64,000 bases of DNA from Litoreibacter ascidiaceicola (GTDB taxonomy: Bacteria > Pseudomonadota > Alphaproteobacteria > Rhodobacterales > Rhodobacteraceae), in assembly GCF_900129235.1 (NCBI RefSeq), contig NZ_FQUV01000004.1:248001-312000 (forward strand), read 5' to 3'. A model generated the notes under the pieces. That model ran no database searches and was not told where the DNA came from. It worked only from the letters and a program-made list of their open reading frames with translations. This document shows, in pieces, positions 17,161-26,290 of this stretch. The translations under genes and the position numbers were made by a program. Position 1 is the first letter of the stretch. Each line of letters begins with the position of its first letter.

Positions 17161-18939
17161 TTAGAAATTCGCCGCGTCGAGCGCCATAACCGTATCGGCC
17201 CCGCTCTCGATGCGGGCCAGATGCATACCTGTCGCGGGCAATTGGCGGGCCATGTAGTATTTGCCGGTTGCGATCTTGGTCTCGTAGAACGCGGTGTCAG
17301 ACGCGCCGCCCTCCAGAGCGTCCATCGCGGCTTTGCCCATCTTCGCCCACATCAGGCCAAGGCAGACATGGCCGAACATGTGCATGAAGTCATACGAGCC
17401 AGCCAAGGCGTGGTTCGGGTTCTTCATACCGTTCTGCATGAAGTACATGCCCGCAGCTTGCAAATCCTTGGACGCGGCCTTCAGCGGCTCGAGGAAGGCT
17501 TTATCAAACTCTTCATTGCCACCATTGTCCTTGATGAAGCTTTTCACCAGATCAAAGAACGCCATCACATGCTTGCCGCCATCCTGCGCCAGCTTGCGGC
17601 CAACGAGATCAAGGGCTTGCACGCCATTGGCACCCTCGTAGATCATCGCAATACGGGCATCGCGGGCGAACTGGGACATGCCCCATTCCTCAATGTAGCC
17701 GTGCCCGCCATAGACTTGCTGCGCCGCAACTGCATATTCAAAACCCTTGTCGGTCTGGAAGCCTTTGATCACAGGTGTCAGCAGCGAGATCAGGCCGTCA
17801 GCCGCTTCGTCTCCGCCACGCACGTGGCGGTCGATCAGATGCGCACCCCAGAAGGTGAACGCGCGGGCCCCTTCCACAAACGACTTCTGGTCCATCAGGT
17901 TGCGGCGGATGTCAGGATGCACAATCAGCGGATCTGCTGGCCCGTCAGGGTTCTCCGCACCGGTCACAGCACGCCCTTGCAGACGGTCATTGGCGTAGAT
18001 CACGGCATTTTCATAGGCGACGGCGGCTTGCGCGTAGCCTTGCAGGCCCACACCCATCCGTGCCTCGTTCATCATCGTGAACATGGCACGCATGCCTTTG
18101 TGCTCGGTCCCCAGCAGGTAGCCGGTGGCCTCGTCATAGTTCATCACGCAGGTGGAGTTGCCGTGGATGCCCATCTTTTCCTCAATGGAGCCGACGGAAA
18201 CACCGTTGCGTGCACCGACCGAGTTATCGTCATTCACAAGAAACTTCGGCACGATAAACAGCGACACACCTTTGATGCCTTCCGGTCCGCCTTCGATCTT
18301 GGCCAGCACCAGATGGATGATGTTGTCAGCCATGTCATGCTCGCCCGCCGAGATGAAAATCTTCTGGCCGGTGATTTTGTAGCTTCCGTCGTCCTGCGGC
18401 GCTGCTTTGGTGCGCATCAGACCCAGATCGGTGCCGCAATGCGGCTCCGTCAGGTTCATGGTGCCGGTCCATTCGCAGCTGACCATTTTGGGCAAATACG
18501 TGGCTTTCTGCGCGTCCGTGCCATGCGCGTGGATCGCGGAATAGGCGCCGTGGGTCAGGCCCTGATACATGTTAAACGCCATGTTGGCCGAGACCATCAT
18601 TTCGCCCACCGCGGTGCCCATAATATACGGCATGCCTTGGCCGCCATATTCAGGGTCGCAATCCAGCGCGGTCCAGCCGCCTTCTTTCATTTGCTCGAAG
18701 GCTTCTTTGAAACCTGTAGGGGTGCGAACCACCCCGTTTTCCAATACGCAGCCCTCTTTGTCGCCCACCACGTTCAGCGGCTGCAACACTTCGGACGAGA
18801 TCTTGCCCGCCTCTTCCAGAATGGCGGAGGTGAAATCGGCCTCCAATTCGTCATATCCCGGGATGTCCTGTTCGGTCACTTTCAGGACGTCGTGCAGGAC
18901 GAATTGCATGTCTTTTACTGGAGCGGTGTAGCTGGGCAT
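17161..18939 (-). CDS. Large acyl-CoA dehydrogenase (FadE/DmdC type)
   Basis: A flavoprotein of 592 residues, the size of the long acyl-CoA dehydrogenases with an extra C-terminal domain, as in DmdC (methylmercaptopropionyl-CoA dehydrogenase) and related enzymes. Visible are the FAD/substrate segments [16 protein letters not shown] and [36 protein letters not shown], and the catalytic-base region [12 protein letters not shown]. It would introduce the trans-2 double bond for FadJ. Medium/long-chain versus sulfur-acyl specificity cannot be decided. It is followed by the hairpin at 17125-17154 and preceded, 31 bases upstream, by a MerR regulator gene in the same direction. Confidence 0.92.
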   Translation of the reverse strand: MPSYTAPVKDMQFVLHDVLKVTEQDIPGYDELEADFTSAILEEAGKISSEVLQPLNVVGDKEGCVLENGVVRTPTGFKEAFEQMKEGGWTALDCDPEYGGQGMPYIMGTAVGEMMVSANMAFNMYQGLTHGAYSAIHAHGTDAQKATYLPKMVSCEWTGTMNLTEPHCGTDLGLMRTKAAPQDDGSYKITGQKIFISAGEHDMADNIIHLVLAKIEGGPEGIKGVSLFIVPKFLVNDDNSVGARNGVSVGSIEEKMGIHGNSTCVMNYDEATGYLLGTEHKGMRAMFTMMNEARMGVGLQGYAQAAVAYENAVIYANDRLQGRAVTGAENPDGPADPLIVHPDIRRNLMDQKSFVEGARAFTFWGAHLIDRHVRGGDEAADGLISLLTPVIKGFQTDKGFEYAVAAQQVYGGHGYIEEWGMSQFARDARIAMIYEGANGVQALDLVGRKLAQDGGKHVMAFFDLVKSFIKDNGGNEEFDKAFLEPLKAASKDLQAAGMYFMQNGMKNPNHALAGSYDFMHMFGHVCLGLMWAKMGKAAMDALEGGASDTAFYETKIATGKYYMARQLPATGMHLARIESGADTVMALDAANF

Positions 18940-18970
18940 GTGAGTCTCTCTGCGAAATTGAAAATCGGGG

Positions 18971-19372
18971 TTAGCTGTTGGCCGCCTTTGGCATATGAAG
19001 CGAGGCGATCATCTTTTCGCCCCAGTTCAACTGGGCGGTCAGGTCTTCAATGGCTTCGTTCAACTCGTCGCGCTGTTTGATCATGTCTGACAAACGCTTC
19101 TTGCCGATATCATATGTCAGGGCCAGCTGAGTCGCTTGCTGGTCGCCGATATTATAAAGGTCCAGAAGTTGACGGATTTCTTCAAGGGAAAATCCGAAAC
19201 GCTTGCCGCGCAAGATCAGTTTCAGGCGGGCGCGGTCGCTTTTTGTGAAAAGGCGGCGTTGGCCCTCCCTTATAGGGAACAGCAGTTCTTTGGCTTCGTA
19301 GAAACGCAAGGTGCGGGGGGTAACCCCGTATGCATCGCACATTTCCCGAATGGTCATAGTATCCTCAGACAT
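18971..19372 (-). CDS. MerR family regulator, LiuR-like
   Basis: 133 residues. The N-terminal winged helix-turn-helix reads [22 protein letters not shown], continued by the wing [38 protein letters not shown]; a long coiled-coil dimerisation helix follows (about residues 75-120). There is no metal-binding Cys cluster, as expected for MerR proteins that sense acyl-CoA intermediates. ATG 19372 is supported by GAGGAC seven bases upstream; the longer frame to 19429 is rejected. It lies just before the acyl-CoA dehydrogenase gene, and a LiuR-type palindrome sits 71 bases upstream of its start. Control of the beta-oxidation genes is therefore likely (inference). Confidence 0.88.
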   Translation of the reverse strand: MSEDTMTIREMCDAYGVTPRTLRFYEAKELLFPIREGQRRLFTKSDRARLKLILRGKRFGFSLEEIRQLLDLYNIGDQQATQLALTYDIGKKRLSDMIKQRDELNEAIEDLTAQLNWGEKMIASLHMPKAANS

Positions 19373-19442
19373 TTGGATGTCCTCCACTTTACAGTTTCGA
19401 TGTGATGGACATGTTGAACGTGGGGCCACCTTACAAGCATTG

Positions 19443-19458
19443 TTGACGTTAACGTAAA
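19443..19458. promoter_or_regulatory. LiuR-like MerR operator palindrome
   Basis: TTGACGTTAACGTAAA: a perfect ACGTTAACGT core (19446-19455) with flanking TT/AA giving a near-perfect 16-bp dyad. It resembles the published type of binding site for LiuR-like MerR regulators of branched-chain and fatty acyl-CoA degradation in proteobacteria. It lies in the 307-base gap 19373-19679 upstream of a MerR gene, so it may mediate autoregulation. I saw no second good copy before the other fatty-acid genes. Confidence 0.65.
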
Positions 19459-19482
19459 TGTAACGTGGCGTCAGAACTGCGT

Positions 19483-19495
19483 TGACGTAATGTCA
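19483..19495. promoter_or_regulatory. Second short dyad, possible MerR half-site
   Basis: TGAC-GTAAT-GTCA, within TTGACGTAATGTCA, lies 25 bases from the main palindrome in the same intergenic gap. It shares the TTGACGTAA half-site. It may be a secondary operator. The rest of 19496-19679 shows no ORF and no strong hairpin. Confidence 0.4.
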
Positions 19496-19679
19496 GGAAA
19501 GGTAAGGCAGGTTTTCGCGCAACTTTCCGAAAACCAAAGCGCTTTGAAATGTGACGTGCAGACCTTAAAATTCCCCGTAAAGCCTATAGAAATAAGGGGA
19601 GCGGGCGCGTTCCATTCCCCGTAAATGCTCCCGAAACCGGCCAATTGCCACTCTATGCCCTGGTGTCGGGTGTCCGACA

Positions 19680-20051
19680 CTAAAGTCCCTTGGCAACCTG
19701 ATCGCGCAAAGCCTGCAACTCGGAAATCGCGTCCTCGATCTGCTGCCTGCGGTTCTGCAACTCTTCCATTTGCCGGTCGGCGAACGCGATCATGGCTTCC
19801 ATCTGGGCGCGGTTTTGCGGGTCCGAGTTATACATATCCAGCCACTGGCGGATGTCTTCCAGCGAGAAGCCGAATTTCCGGCCCCGCATAATCAGCTTCA
19901 TCCGGGCCACTTCGCGGGGGTGATAAAAACGCGAGCGCCCGTCGCGCTCGGGGCTCAGCAGTTCGATATACTCGTAATAGCGCAATGTGCGTGGCGTCAC
20001 GTCAAACTTCGCGCACATTTCCTTAAAGGTGAGGCGATTGTCTGATGTCAT
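19680..20051 (-). CDS. MerR family regulator (second copy)
   Basis: 123 residues with the same architecture as the 18971 protein: LTFKEMCAKFDVTPRTLRYYEYI helix-turn-helix, a VARMKLIMRGRKFGFSLEDIRQW segment almost interchangeable with its neighbour's, and a long C-terminal coiled coil. No Cys ligands. It is encoded upstream of the first MerR gene in the same direction, with the 307-base regulatory gap between, and is divergent from two thioesterase genes. The pair likely arose by duplication and may respond to different acyl-CoAs (inference). Confidence 0.88.
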   Translation of the reverse strand: MTSDNRLTFKEMCAKFDVTPRTLRYYEYIELLSPERDGRSRFYHPREVARMKLIMRGRKFGFSLEDIRQWLDMYNSDPQNRAQMEAMIAFADRQMEELQNRRQQIEDAISELQALRDQVAKGL

Positions 20052-20201
20052 CGAAGATACCCTGTCTCGTTTAACAAGCTGCGCAAATCACATCCTCGCA
20101 TAGGTGCGTGCGCCAATCCAGTCGCTGATACGACGGAAAAATGATTAATGCGAACATCGCACGGCTTGGCCACGGCACAGAAAGCTGCCACAGATGACCG
20201 C

Positions 20202-20639
20202 ATGATCACACAAAACGACCGCATCAAGCTTGCCCGCCAGTTCATCGAAGCAATCCCGCATTCCCGCGCCTTGGGGATGAGCCTAGAGCAAATCGGCGAT
20301 GGCATTGCCATAATCTCTATGCCCTATGACGAACGCCTCGTCGGCAACCCCGCAACGGGCGTGATCCATGGCGGTGCGGTGTCCGCGTTGATGGATACCT
20401 GCGGCGGGGCGGCGGTGATGTCGCATGGCGACGCGCCGGTGGGAACGGCAACAATCGACCTGCGCATCGACTACATGCGCGCCGCGACGCCCGGCCAGCG
20501 CATCCGCGCACGGGCCGAGTGCTATCACGTCACGCGCTCGGTCGCCTTTGTGCGGGCAACGGCGCTGGATGACGATGACGATAACGCGGTGGCTTCGGCG
20601 ACAGGCGCGTTCACCTTCCAGCGCGCGAAAGGAGCCTGA
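20202..20639 (+). CDS. PaaI-type hotdog thioesterase
   Basis: 145 residues of the single hotdog domain. The family motif GVIHGGAVSALMDTCGGAAV (about residues 50-69) contains HGG and the acidic catalytic Asp, followed by the strand TATIDLRIDYMRAA and a later RSVAFVRA segment. Members hydrolyse acyl-CoA or aryl-CoA thioesters. ATG 20202 (MITQNDRIKLARQ) is chosen because homologous proteins begin near this point; ATG 20148 in the same frame has a better GGAAA-like site, so the start is uncertain. It is three bases from a second thioesterase gene. Confidence 0.87.
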   Translation: MITQNDRIKLARQFIEAIPHSRALGMSLEQIGDGIAIISMPYDERLVGNPATGVIHGGAVSALMDTCGGAAVMSHGDAPVGTATIDLRIDYMRAATPGQRIRARAECYHVTRSVAFVRATALDDDDDNAVASATGAFTFQRAKGA

Positions 20640-20642
20640 GCC

Positions 20643-21134
20643 ATGCGGAAACCCGAACCCGTACAGGTCATCAAAACCCGCCGCGATGCCGCCTTGCGCG
20701 GTCTCGTCGAAAGCGTCCCATATATCCAGTATCTCGGTGTCCAGTTCGACCGTCGCGGCGACGAGCTCACCGCCGTGCTGCCCTACCGCGAAGACCTTAT
20801 CGGCAACCCGATGCTGCCCGCGATCCACGGGGGCGTGACGGCGGCCTTTCTGGAAATCACTTCGATCATCGAGCTGACATGGTCGTCGCAATGGGCCGAC
20901 ATGGAGGAGGGCAAGCTGGCCGGCGATACCCTGCCGCCAATGCCCAAGACTATCGACTTCACCGTGGACTATCTGCGCACGGGCCTGCCGCGCGACGCCT
21001 ATGCGCGGGCGCGGGTCAACCGTTCCGGCAGGCGCTACGCCTCGGTGCATGTGGAGGCATGGCAGGACAATCACGACCGTATATTCGCGCAGGCCACAGG
21101 GCATTTTCTGATGCCCACCCGCGACGATGGCTAA
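20643..21134 (+). CDS. Second PaaI-type hotdog thioesterase
   Basis: 163 residues, one hotdog domain with AIHGGVTAAFLEITSIIEL (catalytic HGG and Glu), TIDFTVDYLRTGLPRDAYARA and RRYASVHVEA strands. It is related in fold to the upstream gene but clearly divergent, suggesting an old duplication or a heteromeric pair. Its stop overlaps the MATE transporter start by 8 bases. The three genes look like one operon, divergent from the MerR gene at 19680-20051; regulation of thioester hydrolysis by that MerR is possible (inference). Confidence 0.87.
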   Translation: MRKPEPVQVIKTRRDAALRGLVESVPYIQYLGVQFDRRGDELTAVLPYREDLIGNPMLPAIHGGVTAAFLEITSIIELTWSSQWADMEEGKLAGDTLPPMPKTIDFTVDYLRTGLPRDAYARARVNRSGRRYASVHVEAWQDNHDRIFAQATGHFLMPTRDDG

Positions 21135-22434
21135 CAGCCTGACTCACGGGCGCGTCCTCAAAATCGCCCTTCCCATCGTGATCTCCAACGCGACCGTGCC
21201 CATTTTGGGCGCGGTGGATACGGGCGTTGTCGGCCAGTTGGGTCTTGCGGCTCCTATCGGGGCTGTTGGCATTGGCGCCATCATCCTGTCTGGGTTCTAC
21301 TGGCTCTTCGGCTTTTTGCGCATGGGCACGGCGGGTCTGACTGCGCAAGCACACGGGGCAGGGCAGACGGGCGAGGTTTCGGCCATGCTCTCGCGCTCCT
21401 TGATGATCGGCATCGCGGCAGGCCTTGCCATCATGGTATTGCAAATCCCGCTGTTCTGGGGCGCGTTCCAGCTGTCCCCTGCCAGTGCCGAGGTCGAGAG
21501 CCTCGCCCGTGACTACATGGGCATCCGCATCTTTTCCGCCCCCGCCGCCATTGCGCTTTTCGGCATCACCGGTTGGCTCATCGCGCTGGAGCGTACCCGC
21601 GCTGTGCTGGTTATGCAGCTTTGGATGAACGGGCTCAACATCGCGCTTGATCTCGTCTTCGTGCTGCAACTGGGCTGGGGCGTGGAGGGCGTGGCCTTCG
21701 CGACCTTCATTGCAGAATGGACGGGTCTGGGACTTGGCCTGTGGCTCTGCCGTGACGCGTTCCAAACCCCCGCGTGGAAAGACTGGCCCCGCGTGTTTGA
21801 CCGCACCCGCCTGACCCGAATGGCATCGGTGAACACGGACATCATGCTGCGCTCCATCTTGCTGGAGGCGGCCTTTATCTCGTTTCTGTTCTTTGGCGCG
21901 GATTTTGGCGACGTCACGCTCGCCGCAAATCAGATCCTGCTGCAATTCCTGCACATCACCGCCTATGCGCTCGATGGTTTCGCCTTCGCTGCCGAGGCAT
22001 TGGTGGGCCAAGCCTTGGGCGCACGCAACCGCCCCCGATTGCGCCGTAGTGCTTACCTAACGTCCTTCTGGGGCGTCATCGTCACGGCTTTTTTGGCGGT
22101 TTCCTTCGCGCTATTCGGCGCGCCCATTATCGACATCATGACCACCGCCCCCGAGGTGCAGGCCGAGGCGCGCGGCTACCTGATCTACATGATCATCGCC
22201 CCTGTGGTGGGCGTGGCGGCCTATATGCTGGACGGTATTTTCATCGGGGCCACACGCACCCGCGACATGCGCAACATGATGGCGATCTCCTTCGTGGTCT
22301 ATTGCGCGGCGCTGGCGATCCTGATGCCCGCGTTCGGCAACCATGGCCTGTGGCTCAGCCTGCTGGTGCTGTTCGTCGCACGCGCAGTAACATTAAGCCT
22401 GCGTTATCCCGCGCTGGAGGCCGAGGCCGCTTAA
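21127..22434 (+). CDS. MATE family efflux transporter
   Basis: 435 residues with twelve hydrophobic segments in two six-helix halves. The start ([21 protein letters not shown]) and [10 protein letters not shown] are typical of DinF-branch MATE transporters; the second half begins near the [18 protein letters not shown] stretch, with [16 protein letters not shown] conserved. It would export cationic or organic compounds using a H+ or Na+ gradient across the inner membrane. It is translationally coupled to the thioesterase gene (8-base overlap). It ends in a 4-base convergent overlap with pyrD. Confidence 0.92.
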   Translation: MANSLTHGRVLKIALPIVISNATVPILGAVDTGVVGQLGLAAPIGAVGIGAIILSGFYWLFGFLRMGTAGLTAQAHGAGQTGEVSAMLSRSLMIGIAAGLAIMVLQIPLFWGAFQLSPASAEVESLARDYMGIRIFSAPAAIALFGITGWLIALERTRAVLVMQLWMNGLNIALDLVFVLQLGWGVEGVAFATFIAEWTGLGLGLWLCRDAFQTPAWKDWPRVFDRTRLTRMASVNTDIMLRSILLEAAFISFLFFGADFGDVTLAANQILLQFLHITAYALDGFAFAAEALVGQALGARNRPRLRRSAYLTSFWGVIVTAFLAVSFALFGAPIIDIMTTAPEVQAEARGYLIYMIIAPVVGVAAYMLDGIFIGATRTRDMRNMMAISFVVYCAALAILMPAFGNHGLWLSLLVLFVARAVTLSLRYPALEAEAA

Positions 22435-23489
22435 AGCCAGTCGCCGCGCCCTATGCCAACCGCGTCCGCAACATGCGCGAAGCCGTCGCGTTCCAGCAAT
22501 TGATCCAAGCCCTGCGCAATCTCGCCTGCCAAAGACAGCCCGCCATAGACCATGGCGGTATAAATTTGCACCGCCGACGCGCCCGCACGGATCTTGGCAT
22601 AGGCTTGCTCGGCAGAGCCGACACCACCCACGCCGACCAACGGCATCGCACCGTCCAGCAACTCCGACAACTGCGCCAGAACGCGGGTGCTTTTCTCGAA
22701 CACAGGCTGGCCTGACAGCCCGCCCGCCTCTACTTTGTGAGGCGACTTCAGCCCGTCACGCGACAAGGTCGTGTTGGTCGCGATGATCCCCGCAAGGCCC
22801 GTCTCAACGGCAACCTCGGCAATCTCCGCCAAAGCGTCGTCATCCAAATCAGGCGCGATCTTCAGGAACACCGGAATGGGGCTGCGCAGCTCGGACCGCG
22901 CCTCCATCACACCCGTCAGCAACGCCGACAGCGCCGCACGCCCTTGCAGATCGCGCAGCTTCTCGGTGTTGGGTGACGACACGTTGACCGTGGCGAAATC
23001 CACATGCGGCCCGCAGCGGCGCAGCACGGTGGCGAAGTCCTGCGCGCGGTCCTGACTGTCCTTGTTGGCCCCAAGGTTCAACCCCACAGGCACACCGACA
23101 ACACGCGACGCAAGCCGCTCCGCGATCACATCCATGCCCTCGTTGTTGAAGCCGAAACGGTTGATCGCCGCTTGGTCCTCGGTCAACCGGAATAGACGCG
23201 GTTTGGGGTTGCCCGGTTGCGGGCGCGGGGTCGCAGCACCGACTTCCAGAAAGCCGAAACCAGCCTGCGCCAGCGGTCCGACCACTTCGGCGTTCTTGTC
23301 GAACCCTGCGGCCAAGCCAACGGGGTTCGCCAGTTCCAGTCCGGCCAGTGTCGTGCGCAAGCGGGGCGAGGAGATCGGCCCTTGGCCAAACCCAAGGCCC
23401 AACTTCAAGGATTGCACGGCCAAGCCATGCGCCCGCTCGGGGTCTACGCAATGCATACCCGCAAGGGCAATCCGTTCTAAAACCTTCAT
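22431..23489 (-). CDS. pyrD: Dihydroorotate dehydrogenase (quinone)
   Basis: Class 2 membrane-associated enzyme of pyrimidine synthesis that oxidises dihydroorotate to orotate and passes electrons to quinone. 352 residues with the N-terminal helical extension (residues 1-35) typical of class 2. FMN and substrate motifs: [48 protein letters not shown] with the catalytic-base Ser, and [13 protein letters not shown] 23489 overlaps the stop of the DUF952 gene by ATGA, while the longer frame to 23615 would lie inside that gene and is rejected. Confidence 0.95.
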   Translation of the reverse strand: MKVLERIALAGMHCVDPERAHGLAVQSLKLGLGFGQGPISSPRLRTTLAGLELANPVGLAAGFDKNAEVVGPLAQAGFGFLEVGAATPRPQPGNPKPRLFRLTEDQAAINRFGFNNEGMDVIAERLASRVVGVPVGLNLGANKDSQDRAQDFATVLRRCGPHVDFATVNVSSPNTEKLRDLQGRAALSALLTGVMEARSELRSPIPVFLKIAPDLDDDALAEIAEVAVETGLAGIIATNTTLSRDGLKSPHKVEAGGLSGQPVFEKSTRVLAQLSELLDGAMPLVGVGGVGSAEQAYAKIRAGASAVQIYTAMVYGGLSLAGEIAQGLDQLLERDGFAHVADAVGIGRGDWL

Positions 23490-23821
23490 GCCATGCCCTC
23501 TGGGAACACATGCGTGGTGCCAGTCCATGGCAGCGCCGCGTGGCCGGAAACCTCGGACAACGACCAGTCGCGATACAAATGCGGGAACTCGGCCCCGCCT
23601 CGCGACACTTCCCATTTCAACGCGGCGTCAGCGGGGGCCTCCCCCCACACCAGCCACAAATCCTTCTGTCCCGCAAAGTGCTTGGCAGCGGTCTCTTGCG
23701 CCTGTTGGGCGGTCGAGAAATGAATGTAGCCGTCCGTCAGGTCAATCGGCGCGCCGGTAAAGCGGCCTTTCCTCTGAAATTCGGACCACGCATCGGCAGT
23801 CATGATCTTGTAAATAAGCAT
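23486..23821 (-). CDS. DUF952 family protein
   Basis: 111 residues starting [16 protein letters not shown], with the DUF952 hallmarks [16 protein letters not shown] (about residues 31-46) and [13 protein letters not shown] near residue 80. The fold is related to ADP-ribosyltransferase-like RNA 2'-phosphotransferases by family knowledge, but the biochemical role is not established. ATG 23821 is preferred to 23845 from conserved N-terminus position. It is coupled to pyrD by a 4-base overlap. Confidence 0.85.
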   Translation of the reverse strand: MLIYKIMTADAWSEFQRKGRFTGAPIDLTDGYIHFSTAQQAQETAAKHFAGQKDLWLVWGEAPADAALKWEVSRGGAEFPHLYRDWSLSEVSGHAALPWTGTTHVFPEGMA

Positions 23822-23965
23822 GCGGTTCACATGCCTGCTGCCCAAGTTCTGGTCAAGTCATAGACCTGTCATAAGGTGACGTTACGCCAACTCGCGACGG
23901 GGCTTTGACTCCGGCAATTAATAGCGCCACTCTATCGGCAGATATCCAATTGGGGGACCATCCAA

Positions 23966-25540
23966 ATGCTTAAGACCCTTCTCACCAGTGCTGCAGCCCT
24001 GACCCTGACTTCAGGGATTGCTGCAGCCGACTATTCGCTCACCATCCTGCACACCAACGACTTCCACGCGCGGTTCGAGCCGATCAGCAAATACGATTCA
24101 GGCTGCTCTGCCGAGGACAATACCGAGGGCAAATGCTTCGGTGGTTGGGCCCGTTTGGTCAATGCCGTGAAGGACGCGCGGTCGCGCTCCAACAACTCCA
24201 TCCTTGTGGATGGCGGCGACCAGTTCCAAGGCACGCTGTTTTATACCTACTATAAAGGCAAGGTCGCGGCCGAGATGATGAACGGCCTCGAATATGACGG
24301 CATGACCGTTGGCAACCATGAATTCGACGACGGCCCTGAAGTTCTGGCCGGCTTCATGGATTCGGTGGGCTTTCCGGTTCTGATGTCCAACGCGGACGTT
24401 TCGGGAGAGCCTGCGCTGGCCGACAAGCTGATGAAATCCACGACCATCGAGCGCGGCGGCGAGAAAATCGGCCTGATCGGCCTGACACCGCAGGACACGC
24501 CCGATCTGGCGTCCCCCGGCAAGAATATCATCTTCACTGACCCATCCGAAGCGGTGCAGGGTGAGGTCGACAAGCTGACCGCCGAGGGCGTGAACAAGAT
24601 CATCGTACTCAGCCACTCCGGCTTCGTGGTCGACAAGCTGGTCGCAGCCAACACCACCGGCGTTGACGTCATCGTCGGCGGTCACTCCAACACGCTGCTG
24701 TCCAACACCCAAGAGCGTGCGGTCGACATCTATCCTGTCATGGTCAACGACACAGCCATCGTACAGGCCTACGCATACGGCAAATTCTTGGGCGAGTTGA
24801 ACGTCACCTTCGACGATAACGGCAAAATCACCGAAGCCAAGGGCGAGCCGATCCTGATCGACGGCCAGGTGGTCGAAGACGCGGCTATCGTGTCGCGCAT
24901 CGGTGAGTTGGCCGCGCCGCTGGACGAAATCCGCAACAAGGTCGTTGCCGAGGCTGCTGATACCCTCAACGGCGACCGCGACGTCTGCCGTGTCGAGGAA
25001 TGCTCGATGGGCAACCTGATCGCCGACGCCATGCTGGCCCGCGTGAAGAACCAGGGTGTGAGCATCGCAATCGCCAACTCCGGCGGGATCCGCTCCTCGA
25101 TCGACGCAGGCGAAGTGACAATGGGCGAGGTGTTGACCGTGCTGCCGTTCCAGAACACGCTATCGACCTTCGAGGTGTCGGGCCAAACCGTCATCGACGC
25201 ATTGGAAAATGGTGTGAGTCAGGTTGAGGAGGTCAAAGGCCGCTTCCCTCAAGTGGCAGGGCTGCAGTTCAGCTGGGATCCATCCGTGGCCCCGAACGAG
25301 GGCCGCATTCAGGACGTATCGGTGAAGGACGGTGACGCATGGGTCGCGATTGACCCTGCTGCGACCTACAAGCTGGTCTCCAACAACTTCGTGCGCGGCG
25401 GGGGCGACGGCTTCAGCATGTTCACCACAGCGGACAACGCCTATGATTTCGGGCCTGACGTGGCGGATGTGTTGGCGGAATACATGGCGGCCAACGGCCC
25501 TGTGGCACCGTATACGGACGGACGTATCGTTAAGAAGTAA
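23966..25540 (+). CDS. Secreted 5'-nucleotidase/metallophosphatase
   Basis: 524 residues with a signal peptide (hydrophobic core 4-18, cleavage near AAA-DY). The N-terminal calcineurin-like domain contains ILHTNDFHARFEP (Asp32, His34), VDGGDQFQG, VGNHEFDDG, and the ISH and GGHSNT-type histidine motifs, all ligands of a two-metal centre. The C-terminal 5_nucleotid_C domain carries NSGGIRSSIDAGEVTMGEVLTVLPFQN, the nucleoside-stacking region. Like UshA/NT5E it would dephosphorylate extracellular nucleotides in the periplasm, supplying nucleosides and phosphate, which complements the salvage operon at 0.3-4.7 kb. Extra cysteines (SGCSAEDNTEGKC, CRVEEC) may form disulfides. A strong terminator follows. 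Confidence 0.92.
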   Translation: MLKTLLTSAAALTLTSGIAAADYSLTILHTNDFHARFEPISKYDSGCSAEDNTEGKCFGGWARLVNAVKDARSRSNNSILVDGGDQFQGTLFYTYYKGKVAAEMMNGLEYDGMTVGNHEFDDGPEVLAGFMDSVGFPVLMSNADVSGEPALADKLMKSTTIERGGEKIGLIGLTPQDTPDLASPGKNIIFTDPSEAVQGEVDKLTAEGVNKIIVLSHSGFVVDKLVAANTTGVDVIVGGHSNTLLSNTQERAVDIYPVMVNDTAIVQAYAYGKFLGELNVTFDDNGKITEAKGEPILIDGQVVEDAAIVSRIGELAAPLDEIRNKVVAEAADTLNGDRDVCRVEECSMGNLIADAMLARVKNQGVSIAIANSGGIRSSIDAGEVTMGEVLTVLPFQNTLSTFEVSGQTVIDALENGVSQVEEVKGRFPQVAGLQFSWDPSVAPNEGRIQDVSVKDGDAWVAIDPAATYKLVSNNFVRGGGDGFSMFTTADNAYDFGPDVADVLAEYMAANGPVAPYTDGRIVKK

Positions 25541-25551
25541 CTTCTAAACGG

Positions 25552-25579
25552 AGGCCGCGCGGGGACGACCGCGCGGCCT
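25552..25579 (+). terminator. Intrinsic terminator of the 5'-nucleotidase gene
   Basis: An 11-bp perfect stem (AGGCCGCGCGG with CCGCGCGGCCT) has a 6-base loop and is followed by TTTCTT, 11 bases after the stop codon. Confidence 0.9.
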
Positions 25580-25618
25580 TTCTTATGCATCACTTCCGCA
25601 ATGAGCACGCCGAAATGT

Positions 25619-25650
25619 AAAAGGCCCTGCCGTTCCCGGCAGGGCCTTTT
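25619..25650 (-). terminator. Bidirectional terminator
   Basis: A 14-bp perfect stem (AAAAGGCCCTGCCG with CGGCAGGGCCTTTT) has a TTCC loop. A-rich and T-rich ends allow termination in both directions. On the minus strand it serves the 142-residue secreted protein gene whose stop is at 25685. Confidence 0.9.
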
Positions 25651-25684
25651 CTCATTCCAGAGTGGTTAAACCAATCAGACTTGA

Positions 25685-26113
25685 TTAGTTCTGGCCGTCG
25701 TTGCTGCCATCGCCAGCGCCGGACAGCTCGAAGCACTCAGGGGCTTCGCCGGTCTCTACGGACCCGAACGCGCCTTTATATCCCTCGTTATAAGTCGATT
25801 TGAAGCACAAGAACATGTCTGCGCCGACAGTGACTTCTGCAACGGCTCCGGGTTGGATCGGGCCGGTTGTCCAGCTGCCGTCAATCGCGGTGGCGTCATG
25901 CACGGTGTCTTCCTCGTTGCGGATGGTGATCACTTCACCAGCGCTCGCCAAGATCATCGGAGGAAAGAAAACGCCGCCTTTGATGTCAACACGGCGCTCG
26001 TCCAATTGGGCACCAAGGCCGGAAGAGTCGTCGCCGTTAAGTCCGGTTGCGCCGGCAATGCCAGCAGTCAGTGCAAGCGCACATGCGGCGCAGCTCATTA
26101 CTATTTTACGCAT
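25685..26113 (-). CDS. Secreted cupredoxin-like protein with atypical ligands
   Basis: 142 residues. Signal peptide at 1-22 (cysteines at 8 and 11 inside it). The mature part has the cupredoxin strand pattern FFPPMILASAGEVITIRNEEDTVHDATAIDGSW (in pieces, residues 49-81), with His72 in the position of the first copper ligand, and FLCFKS with Cys103 in the position of the cysteine ligand. The usual His and Met just after that Cys are absent (STYNEGYKG), and Cys127 could pair with Cys103. It may therefore be a copper-free structural relative. It stands alone. ATG 26113 has GAGGAA upstream. Confidence 0.72.
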   Translation of the reverse strand: MRKIVMSCAACALALTAGIAGATGLNGDDSSGLGAQLDERRVDIKGGVFFPPMILASAGEVITIRNEEDTVHDATAIDGSWTTGPIQPGAVAEVTVGADMFLCFKSTYNEGYKGAFGSVETGEAPECFELSGAGDGSNDGQN

Positions 26114-26290
26114 CGTTCAATTCCTCACGGGTTACTTTGCGGCGGGTCTCACGCCAAATATCTGGGAATAGTTAGTGCAAAAAGAATTAGGCAATTCTGG
26201 GGCATCGGGGGCCGGATATGGAAACAGCGCGTTGCCAAATCAGGGACAACGACGGGGGGCTTGTGCCGCGTCAGATCGCGGCGCCGTCGC

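Noticed and set aside
17221-19080. A 619-codon open frame antisense to the acyl-CoA dehydrogenase
   Set aside because: It mirrors the codon pattern of the GC-rich real gene on the other strand, has no recognisable motif and no ribosome binding site; long antisense frames are common at high GC.
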